Source: an uncultured Lachnospiraceae bacterium (GTDB lineage Bacteria; Bacillota; Clostridia; Lachnospirales; Lachnospiraceae). From it: 6,531 nucleotides of DNA. The position numbers were made by a program, and so were the translations under genes. The DNA is taken from positions 1 to 6,531 of the forward strand of contig CAMNGO010000115.1 of NCBI GenBank assembly GCA_946538445.1, written 5' to 3'. This document shows positions 1-5,620 of the stretch, piece by piece (positions within the stretch are counted from its first letter, which is position 1; each line of letters begins with the position of its first letter). The notes beneath the pieces were generated by a model, which was given only the letters and a program-made list of their open reading frames with translations, searched no databases and was not told the origin of the DNA.

Positions 1-1136
1 GCCTTCAGCATCATCTCTTTTTCGTCAATTCCGTTGGTTCCCAGATTAATGTCCAGGATATGAGCTCCCATCTCCTCCTGGTTTTCTGCCATCTCGGCAA
101 CGATATCCAGATTGCCCGCACGAAGTTCCTTTTGTAACTGTTTCTTTCCGGTAGGATTGATTCTCTCCCCGATGATAAGCAGATTCCCATCAGAGCGGAT
201 CTCCTGAATCTTACGTTCCGAGGCGATAACCATGGGATGCCTATTCTGAGGAGGCAGAACCTGCAGATCCTTCACACGCTCCGCCAGCAATTCGATATGG
301 CGTGGTGTGGTACCACAGCATCCGCCCAAAAACCCTGCACCTGCAGCCACAAAGTCGGGACCGTAAGAAGCGAATTCCTCCGGAGTCATGGGATAGATGG
401 TCTCCCCTTCGAGAAGTTCCGGAAGTCCTGCATTTGCTTTAGCCAGCAAAGGTACCTGAGCATATTCTTTCATCTGCCGGATAAGGGGAATCATCTCCTC
501 CGGACCTGTGGAACAATTGATCCCAATCACATCGGCTCCAAGACTCTGAAGTACCACCAAGGCGGTTACCGGGTCCGTACCATACAGAGTCCTTCCGTCT
601 TTCTGATAAGTCATACTTACCATCACCGGCAGCCGGCTGACTTCTTTGATGGCCAGAACCGCTGCTCTGGTCTCCGCCAGACTCATCATGGTCTCCACCA
701 CATACAGGTCGCAGCCTGCCTCTTCCAAGCATCTGGCCTGCTCCTTATAAATGTCAACCAGATCTTCAAACTTCATGGTTCCGATAGGTGCCAGGGAAAC
801 CCCTGTCATCGTCAGATCCCCTGCGATATAAGCCTTCCCGTCCGCTGCCTTTTTGCTCAGGGCGACCAGGCGTCCGTTGATTTCTTCCAAAGAGCCTTCC
901 AAACCGTACTCTGCCAGTTTGATACGATTACCGGTAAAAGTCGGCGCATATAATATTCGTGAACCGGCCTCCACGTAATCTCTCTGGAGCCGGAGGAATA
1001 CATCCTCATGATCCAGGATCCACTGTTCCGGGCAGACACCGGGTTTCAGTCCGTGTTTTTGTAGATTCGATCCCGTGGCCCCGTCCAGAAGAACCGGACC
1101 GTCTTTTAATAAATCATATAATTCCCGTCTGTTCAT
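1..1136 (-). CDS. metH: Cobalamin-dependent methionine synthase, N-terminal part (3' end outside window)
   Basis: Cytoplasmic enzyme that transfers a methyl group from 5-methyltetrahydrofolate through cobalamin to homocysteine, giving methionine. The window holds the first 378 codons. Residues 1 to about 290 are the homocysteine S-methyltransferase barrel: LLDGATGSNLQ near residue 17, YAPTFTGNR near 63, and three zinc-ligand cysteines, Cys208 (GINCSTGP) and Cys273-Cys274 (GGCCGTTP). From about residue 318 the pterin-binding domain begins (IIGERINPTGKK, then AHILDINLGTNG), which continues past base 1. This second domain separates it from stand-alone homocysteine methyltransferases and from YitJ-type fusions, where methylenetetrahydrofolate reductase follows instead. 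The start is the ATG at 1136, preceded by AAGGGA at 1141-1146. An ATG at 1140 is out of frame. It lies 34 bases after an unknown gene with no terminator between, so the two are probably co-transcribed. The cap and B12 domains are expected outside the window. Family call is very sure; the exact domain set is inferred. Confidence 0.95.
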   Translation of the reverse strand, partial: MNRRELYDLLKDGPVLLDGATGSNLQKHGLKPGVCPEQWILDHEDVFLRLQRDYVEAGSRILYAPTFTGNRIKLAEYGLEGSLEEINGRLVALSKKAADGKAYIAGDLTMTGVSLAPIGTMKFEDLVDIYKEQARCLEEAGCDLYVVETMMSLAETRAAVLAIKEVSRLPVMVSMTYQKDGRTLYGTDPVTALVVLQSLGADVIGINCSTGPEEMIPLIRQMKEYAQVPLLAKANAGLPELLEGETIYPMTPEEFASYGPDFVAAGAGFLGGCCGTTPRHIELLAERVKDLQVLPPQNRHPMVIASERKIQEIRSDGNLLIIGERINPTGKKQLQKELRAGNLDIVAEMAENQEEMGAHILDINLGTNGIDEKEMMLK

Positions 1137-1170
1137 ACATTCCCTTACCCGTTTTATCGTCTGTTGTCGG

Positions 1171-1884
1171 TTAATCTATTGTGGTGATGCGACCGTCATA
1201 TTCCATGTTAATTCTGCCCTTCATCCCACAGGCAGCAACCATTTTTCTCATGCAGCGCATCATGGAGCGGTTATCATCTACTCCGTATTTATCGATGATC
1301 TCGACAAATTTGTCGATCTGAGACATTGCATCCGGATCCGACAGGTAGAACGTTTCGATAATCTGCTGGATGTTGTCTCTCTTGGAAGTGGTAAAATACA
1401 GCAAGGTAATCTGCAATCCTGTCAGATTGTTATAGAGAGGACGGTTGTAATCATTCATGCCTGATTTCAGGAAACCAAACAGGTCGCTGAGTCTCATGGT
1501 ATCGATATCATCAATATGCATATCGTTCTTTCTCAGAACATTCTCCACATCAATATCCATGATAACCGAGCTGATCATCATGGCAACCTGAGCCGCGTCT
1601 TTGTCCGCTTCCGATGTAGCACTTAAGACCGGAGCCTGGGAGCTCATCTGATGGCAGTAGATAGCGTCACGGATCAGCGCATTCTCGAAAAGATTCTGCT
1701 CCAGATTTTTGTCCACCTTGATCACAAACTCCTTCTTTCCGGTGTCCATGGATACGGGATGCGTACAATCATCGTAATTGTCCGGATCCATCTCGAGTAC
1801 TCTCACCGGATAGATCAGATCATCCACGATATCCGTATATAATTTTTCTGTCTTGTCTGTCAAAGTAATTCCTAATAATTCCAT
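1171..1884 (-). CDS. Unrecognised 237-residue cytoplasmic protein upstream of metH
   Basis: I do not recognise a family. The protein is soluble, with no signal peptide or membrane segment. It is acidic in its first half (many Asp/Glu around residues 10-50), has a helical-looking middle, and ends in a cysteine- and methionine-rich basic patch (MRCMRKMVAACGMKGR) before the acidic C-terminus. An open frame continues upstream to a TTG at 1947, but I chose the ATG at 1884. A promoter with its -10 at 1956-1961 predicts a transcript start near 1949, leaving the TTG almost leaderless, while the ATG has GAGAGG at 1894-1899 with 9-base spacing. The gene is first in a probable two-gene unit with metH. 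That suggests, but does not show, a role linked to one-carbon or cobalamin metabolism. The segment FVIKVDKNLEQ followed by NALIRDAIYCHQ faintly recalls the beta-strand plus active-site helix of small zinc peptidases without the HExxH residues; this is weak. The reading frame is reliable, the function unknown. Confidence 0.85.
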   Translation of the reverse strand: MELLGITLTDKTEKLYTDIVDDLIYPVRVLEMDPDNYDDCTHPVSMDTGKKEFVIKVDKNLEQNLFENALIRDAIYCHQMSSQAPVLSATSEADKDAAQVAMMISSVIMDIDVENVLRKNDMHIDDIDTMRLSDLFGFLKSGMNDYNRPLYNNLTGLQITLLYFTTSKRDNIQQIIETFYLSDPDAMSQIDKFVEIIDKYGVDDNRSMMRCMRKMVAACGMKGRINMEYDGRITTID

Positions 1885-1893
1885 CTCTAAAAG

Positions 1894-1899
1894 CCTCTC
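1894..1899 (-). promoter_or_regulatory. Shine-Dalgarno site deciding the start at 1884
   Basis: GAGAGG on the minus strand lies 9 bases before the ATG at 1884. With the promoter at 1956-1984 it favours this ATG over the upstream in-frame TTG at 1947. Confidence 0.6.
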
Positions 1900-1955
1900 A
1901 ATTCCTATAATTATTTCTTTTCCTATGTCCTCGTTCCGACAAATCAATCGTTATT

Positions 1956-1984
1956 ATTCTAGCAAAAGATACCAGTAGTGACAA
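1956..1984 (-). promoter_or_regulatory. Sigma-A-type promoter with extended -10, for the 1884 gene and metH
   Basis: Read on the minus strand: -35 TTGTCA (1979-1984), a 17-base spacer (1962-1978), and -10 TAGAAT (1956-1961). Each hexamer matches consensus at five of six bases, and a TG one base before the -10 makes it an extended -10. Transcription should begin near 1949, giving a leader of about 65 bases before the ATG at 1884. The promoter lies just beyond the terminator of the preceding unit, as expected for the start of a new one. I see no strong hairpin or known riboswitch core in the leader. Confidence 0.8.
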
Positions 1985-2000
1985 GTACATTTTTAACCGC

Positions 2001-2046
2001 AAAAACCGGCAGATTTCCTCATTACATTTGGAAAAACCTGCCGGTT
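2001..2046 (-). terminator. Intrinsic terminator after the DUF975 gene
   Basis: On the minus strand AACCGGCAG (2046-2038) pairs perfectly over 9 bp with CTGCCGGTT (2012-2004). The stem can be extended internally by GGTTTTTCC-like and GGAAA segments around an AT-rich loop, and it runs directly into a T tract (2001-2005). It starts about 12 bases after the stop codon of the DUF975 gene. There is no T tract on the plus-strand side, so it acts on minus-strand transcription. Confidence 0.88.
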
Positions 2047-2058
2047 AAAAGGTCAATA

Positions 2059-2754
2059 TTATGATCTGCCATACATGACTTCTGCCCTCCCGGAGCACTC
2101 GTTAAAAAATACAGTCTCAGAGAGAGAATAATACGGATTGATCCAGAAAAAAGCGATACCCAATGTAAGGAATCCCAGAATCTTCCAGCCCAGAAAACTT
2201 ATTCGCAGACAGAAGAATTCCCAGCGATGTCCCTTCATCTTCACTTTGGACATCCTCATAGCTTCCGTTACCGTCATGCTCTTTCTCTCCTCCATCAGGA
2301 AAGGAGCCATGGCATAGTTATAGTAAGTAACAATTCCCGGAATCAGCAAAAAAATACTCCCAATCACGATTCGAAAGAGAATCGCCAGATGAAGCAGTAC
2401 GCTGTTCCACCATATGGTGGTAGCTCCGAAAAGGACACCCTCTTTGACCTGACGGCGGTCCAGCAGAGCCAGATTGTAATCCAGATAGCCCAGGCGGACG
2501 AAACTTCCAACATAAACCCAGATCAGTGCAATGATAAGACAGGCTGTGTATATCAGAAGTCTGTAAAAGGGTACTCCTTCACAAAATTCCAACAGAATTG
2601 CAGTAAAGACCATCAGTTTCAGGACTCCGGTTATCGGGTTGGTAAATACTCCCAATAAAGAAGCCCCTAACCCCGTCAGGGAAGCTTCCCACCATCTGCC
2701 CTTCAAGGTATCTCTGGCAACTCTGCGGCATGTCGACGCGTGTAATCTCCTCAT
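2059..2754 (-). CDS. DUF975 family multi-pass membrane protein
   Basis: Integral membrane protein of 231 residues and unknown function, of the DUF975 family (Pfam PF06161), which is frequent in Firmicutes. It begins with a short basic segment (MRRLHASTCRRVARDTLKGRW), followed by hydrophobic stretches at about residues 24-38, 42-57, 66-86, 118-140 and 178-205. The family hallmark is the stretch at 165-190: AMRMSKVKMKGHRWEFF followed by ISFLGW, then the T-x-G-I and N-P-Y near 197-208. The C-terminus is short and polar. The frame opens with a TTG at 2760, but the ATG at 2754 is the likelier start. Neither has a good Shine-Dalgarno site, and the preceding gene ends only 15 bases upstream, so translation is probably coupled. 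It is the second gene of a two-gene unit with a promoter at 2993-3021 and a terminator at 2001-2046. Family assignment is confident, function unknown, start moderately sure. Confidence 0.87.
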   Translation of the reverse strand: MRRLHASTCRRVARDTLKGRWWEASLTGLGASLLGVFTNPITGVLKLMVFTAILLEFCEGVPFYRLLIYTACLIIALIWVYVGSFVRLGYLDYNLALLDRRQVKEGVLFGATTIWWNSVLLHLAILFRIVIGSIFLLIPGIVTYYNYAMAPFLMEERKSMTVTEAMRMSKVKMKGHRWEFFCLRISFLGWKILGFLTLGIAFFWINPYYSLSETVFFNECSGRAEVMYGRS

Positions 2755-2769
2755 AATCAATATCCGGGA

Positions 2770-2949
2770 CTAGATCTCCCACATCTCTTGAATACGGAGT
2801 ATTTCATTCAGAGTCATATTCATAAACGCTTCATTCTGCGGGGCATTGCTCAAGGCGCCGGATTCTTTTCGATAAGCGATCTCCTCGCGAACCTGGTCGA
2901 TGGTGATCCCTTTTTCCTTTAATATCTGTGCTGCTTCATAACCTCTCAT
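2770..2949 (-). CDS. Small 59-residue protein of unknown function
   Basis: Short soluble protein that I do not recognise. It looks like two charged helices: residues 2-26 (ending GITIDQVREEIAYRKE) and about 44-57 (NMTLNEILRIQEMW), joined by a polar Ser/Asn/Pro/Gln linker. It has no cysteine, signal peptide or membrane segment. The frame extends nine codons upstream to an ATG at 2976, but the start at 2949 is well supported. A perfect AAGGAGG lies 8 bases before it, and the promoter -10 at 2993-2998 predicts a transcript start near 2986, leaving only about 10 bases for the longer version. It is the first gene of a unit with the DUF975 membrane protein, 15 bases apart, so it may be a partner or regulator of that protein; this is inference. 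The ideal ribosome site and near-consensus promoter make it a real gene despite its size. Confidence 0.82.
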   Translation of the reverse strand: MRGYEAAQILKEKGITIDQVREEIAYRKESGALSNAPQNEAFMNMTLNEILRIQEMWEI

Positions 2950-2957
2950 AAGAAAAC

Positions 2958-2964
2958 CCTCCTT
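2958..2964 (-). promoter_or_regulatory. Perfect Shine-Dalgarno for the 59-residue protein
   Basis: AAGGAGG on the minus strand, 8 bases before the ATG at 2949. It decides this start over the in-frame ATG at 2976 and is the strongest ribosome site in the window. Confidence 0.88.
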
Positions 2965-2992
2965 CACCCATTTCATAAAATAGCTAATCTAG

Positions 2993-3021
2993 ATTATAAT
3001 TCAGGAATGCTGTCTTGTAAA
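2993..3021 (-). promoter_or_regulatory. Near-consensus promoter for the small protein and DUF975 unit
   Basis: On the minus strand: -35 TTTACA (3016-3021, five of six matches), a 17-base spacer (2999-3015), and -10 TATAAT (2993-2998, perfect). The predicted transcript start is near 2986, with a leader of about 37 bases. It lies in the short gap after the EutP-like gene, which has no visible terminator, so this unit may also receive read-through from upstream. Confidence 0.82.
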
Positions 3022-3032
3022 TGTAACTCTTT

Positions 3033-3560
3033 TTATATATTATGGAATCTTTTGCTGTCTTTTTCTTTCTCACCGGCACCAAATCCCAATTCATCATACT
3101 GGGCTTTGACTTCTTCCCATGGCAGAACATCCCTCTCTTCCTTCAGATAGGAAATGATGTCAGCAATTCCTTCCCCGGTGAAAGCACTGGTATAGAAAAT
3201 CTTCTCGCAGCCTGCCAGTCTCAGCCATCTGGCAGCCTGTTCCGGATCTGCAGCCCAATGGTCGATCTTCGTGACCACTCCCACCACCTCGCGGTTACAT
3301 ACCGGAGTCAGATTAGGGGCATACAGAGAATAGGGCTCAGTGGAATCCATCAGCAGACCGATGACATCCGCCTCAGCAGTAAAGCAGGCCAGAGCCGAGA
3401 TCAGGTTCTTGGTCTGAAGATACTCACCGGGAGTGTCGATGATCACGTCAAAATGATTCACATACTGGGTTTTGTGATAAGTGATGCTGTTTCCTTTCAT
3501 CGCCTGTGTCAACGTGGTCTTTCCGGACTCGCTGCGGCCGATAAACATTATTTTTCTCAT
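3033..3560 (-). CDS. EutP/PduV-like small GTPase, stand-alone
   Basis: P-loop GTPase of 175 residues resembling EutP/PduV, proteins linked to ethanolamine and propanediol microcompartment operons. Visible motifs: G1 GRSESGKT at residues 8-15, G3 DTPGE at 42-46, G4 TKID at 97-100 (Thr in place of the usual Asn of NKxD, common in this group), and a G5-like TSAF at 124-127. The opening MRKIMFIGRS and the PGEY after the G3 motif are typical of the family. The C-terminus is a charged tail after about residue 160. The start at 3560 has AGGA at 3568-3571 with 7-base spacing. No microcompartment shell protein, ethanolamine ammonia-lyase or aldehyde dehydrogenase gene is visible nearby, so a microcompartment role cannot be assumed; the protein may have another GTP-dependent role. 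The gene follows the ABC exporter by 59 bases of promoter plus leader and 119 bases in all. Family call is good, biological role open. Confidence 0.88.
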   Translation of the reverse strand: MRKIMFIGRSESGKTTLTQAMKGNSITYHKTQYVNHFDVIIDTPGEYLQTKNLISALACFTAEADVIGLLMDSTEPYSLYAPNLTPVCNREVVGVVTKIDHWAADPEQAARWLRLAGCEKIFYTSAFTGEGIADIISYLKEERDVLPWEEVKAQYDELGFGAGEKEKDSKRFHNI

Positions 3561-3616
3561 AATTCATTCCTATGATAATATAAGGATAATTGTTGTTATA
3601 TTTCTAAATCACCCTA

Positions 3617-3645
3617 AGTATAACAAATAGTTATAAGCGCCGCAA
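3617..3645 (-). promoter_or_regulatory. Probable promoter for the EutP-like gene
   Basis: On the minus strand: -10 TATACT (3617-3622) with an extended TG one base before it, a 17-base spacer (3623-3639), and a weak -35 TTGCGG (3640-3645, only TTG conserved). The predicted transcript start is near 3610, about 50 bases before the ATG at 3560. The extended -10 carries most of the case. I see no intrinsic terminator between the exporter gene and this site, so some read-through from the exporter is possible. Confidence 0.6.
3619..3635. promoter_or_regulatory. Perfect AT-rich palindrome overlapping the EutP promoter
   Basis: TATAAC (3619-3624) and GTTATA (3630-3635) are perfect inverted arms separated by 5 bases, overlapping most of the -10. 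A third copy of the half-site, GTTATA at 3595-3600, lies just downstream of the predicted transcript start. The arrangement would suit a repressor operator, but the arms are short and AT-rich, so chance is possible. Confidence 0.35.
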
Positions 3646-3679
3646 TGGAATTTTATGTCATCAACTCCGTCCCGTCATA

Positions 3680-5620
3680 TCAGCTCAGCACGAGATTACC
3701 GGTGTACAGCTGATAATACCTTCCTTTTTTCTCCAGGAGTTCTTCGTGGCTGCCTCTCTCAATGATACGTCCCTGCTCCAGAACCATGATACAGTCACTG
3801 TTTCGGATAGTAGACAAACGATGGGCGATCACAAAAGTAGTCCGACCCTCCATCAGTTTATCCATGCCTTCCTGGATAATCTTCTCCGTCCTGGTATCTA
3901 TGGAACTGGTGGCCTCATCCAGAATCAGTGCCGGCGGATCCGCGATGGCCGCTCTGGCTATGGCGAGGAGCTGTCTTTGTCCTTGGCTCAGGTTGGCCCC
4001 GTCACCCCGGAGTACGGTATCATATCCCTGTGGCAGACGCCGGATGAATTCATCCGCATTGGCAAGTCTTGCAGCAGCATATACTTCTTCATCCGTGGCA
4101 TCCAGTTTTCCATAACGGATATTCTCTTTTACTGTGGCAGTAAAGAGATGAGTATCCTGCAAAACCATGCCTAACGACCGCCTCAGATCTGCTTTTTTGA
4201 TCTTATTGATGTTGATTCCGTCGTAGCGGATCTTACCGTCCTGAATATCGTAAAACCGGTTGATCAGATTGGTAATGGTTGTCTTGCCCGCTCCGGTAGA
4301 ACCCACAAAAGCAATCTTCTGACCGGGCTTGGCATACATCCTGATATCATGAAGTACGATCTTCCTGGGATCATATCCAAAATCAACCCCAAGAAATTCG
4401 ATGTTTCCTTCCTGTTTCACGTAGGTCGTAGTATCGGAATCCTTATGATAATGTTTCCATGCCCAACTGCCGGTATGTTCCTGACATTCGTGAATATCTC
4501 CATTCTCATCGATGTGAGCATTAACCAGCATCACATATCCATCGTCCGTCTCAGGCTTTTCGTCCATCAGATCAAAGATACGCCCTGCACCGGCAAGTGC
4601 CATGACGATAGAATTGATCTGCATACTGATCTGGTTGATAGGCATATTGAAGCTTTTGTTAAAAGTCAGAAAACTGGCCAGTTCCCCGAGAGTCAGTCCG
4701 GAAAAACCTGTGATGGCCAGGATGCCGCCAACGATCGCTACGATAACATAAGAGATATTACCCAGCTGGGCATTGACAGGCATCATGATATTCGCAAATT
4801 TATGAGCATTGTTGGAACTTTCATAAAGGCCGTCATTTAACTCATTAAATTTCTGTATATTCTCTTCCTCATGATTAAATACTTTCACTACCTTCTGCCC
4901 GGAAAGCATCTCCTCGATAAAACCGTTTTCCTTGCCCAGGTCCTGTTGTTGCTTCATAAAATAGCCGCCCGAAAACCCGGCAAGTTTCCTGGAGCAGAAC
5001 AACATGACAGCCACCATGGCAAATGTAACCAGGGTCAAAGGAATACTCAGTACGATCATGCATGCAACCACGCTGATAATGGTGATTCCACTGTTGATGA
5101 ATTGTGGGATACTCTGAGAAATCATCTGCCGCAAGGTATCGATATCATTGGTGTAGACAGACATGATATCTCCGTGAGCATGGGTGTCGAAATATCTGAT
5201 TGGAAGGCTCTCCATGTGGTTGAACACATCTTTACGCAGACTCTTCATGGTCCCCTGGGTTACGACGATCATAATCTGCTGCTGCACAAATGAAGCACAC
5301 ACTCCCAGGGCGTAGAAAGAAGCCACCCGCAGGATCGCATGGTTCAATCCGGAGAAATCATGGGAATGGTCCATCAGCATAGGAGTGATGTACTGGTCGA
5401 TCAGAGTTCTCATGAACATGGTCCCTTGTACATTGCACAGAACGGACACGATGATACAGAAGATAACGATTCCATACTGGAGTCCATATCTTTTCATGAC
5501 ATAGCCCAGAAGCCTTTTTATAAGCAGACCGGGGTTCTCCAGCTTAGGCCCCCTGCCTATCATGCCTCTTCTGGGTCTTCCCGGACCTCGGGGAGGGGTA
5601 TAACTATTCTTCTCTGCCAT
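3680..5620 (-). CDS. ABC exporter half-transporter with catalytic ATPase site (heterodimer subunit)
   Basis: Membrane export protein of 646 residues: a six-helix type-I (type IV fold) ABC exporter transmembrane domain at about 35-345, then a nucleotide-binding domain from about 404. ATPase motifs: A-loop Tyr416, Walker A GSTGAGKTT at 440-448, Q-loop Gln488, Walker B ILDE with Asp568 and the catalytic Glu569, D-loop SSID at 572-575, and switch His600, all canonical. The signature is LSQGQ at 544-548 instead of LSGGQ, as in the TM288-type partner of asymmetric heterodimers. Two additions stand out: a basic Arg/Gly/Pro-rich N-terminus (residues 9-26) and an insert of about 45 residues (359-403, with WAWKHYH) between the two domains. 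The start at 5620 has AAAGGGGG at 5629-5636, inside the end of the upstream partner gene; the genes overlap by 17 bases. The substrate cannot be read from sequence; drugs, lipids or peptides are usual for the family. Confidence 0.95.
   Translation of the reverse strand: MAEKNSYTPPRGPGRPRRGMIGRGPKLENPGLLIKRLLGYVMKRYGLQYGIVIFCIIVSVLCNVQGTMFMRTLIDQYITPMLMDHSHDFSGLNHAILRVASFYALGVCASFVQQQIMIVVTQGTMKSLRKDVFNHMESLPIRYFDTHAHGDIMSVYTNDIDTLRQMISQSIPQFINSGITIISVVACMIVLSIPLTLVTFAMVAVMLFCSRKLAGFSGGYFMKQQQDLGKENGFIEEMLSGQKVVKVFNHEEENIQKFNELNDGLYESSNNAHKFANIMMPVNAQLGNISYVIVAIVGGILAITGFSGLTLGELASFLTFNKSFNMPINQISMQINSIVMALAGAGRIFDLMDEKPETDDGYVMLVNAHIDENGDIHECQEHTGSWAWKHYHKDSDTTTYVKQEGNIEFLGVDFGYDPRKIVLHDIRMYAKPGQKIAFVGSTGAGKTTITNLINRFYDIQDGKIRYDGININKIKKADLRRSLGMVLQDTHLFTATVKENIRYGKLDATDEEVYAAARLANADEFIRRLPQGYDTVLRGDGANLSQGQRQLLAIARAAIADPPALILDEATSSIDTRTEKIIQEGMDKLMEGRTTFVIAHRLSTIRNSDCIMVLEQGRIIERGSHEELLEKKGRYYQLYTGNLVLS

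Noticed and set aside
237..953. Long plus-strand open frame (238 codons) opposite metH
   Set aside because: It lies wholly antisense to a confidently identified metH. Its product is rich in His, Gln, Arg and Cys without any recognisable domain, as expected for the complement of a real gene.
1885..1947. N-terminal extension of the metH-linked protein to a TTG at 1947
   Set aside because: The promoter at 1956-1984 predicts a transcript start about 2 bases before this TTG, leaving no ribosome site. The ATG at 1884 has one.
2950..2976. Nine-codon extension of the small protein to an ATG at 2976
   Set aside because: The AAGGAGG at 2958-2964 would lie inside the coding region, and the predicted leader would be only about 10 bases.
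3042..3575. Plus-strand open frame (177 codons) mirroring the EutP-like gene
   Set aside because: It covers nearly the same span as a GTPase with intact motifs. No promoter or ribosome site was seen for it, and its protein resembles no family.
4349..5293. Two plus-strand open frames opposite the ABC exporter
   Set aside because: Both are antisense to well-conserved transmembrane and linker coding sequence, with His/Asp-rich products typical of antisense translation.
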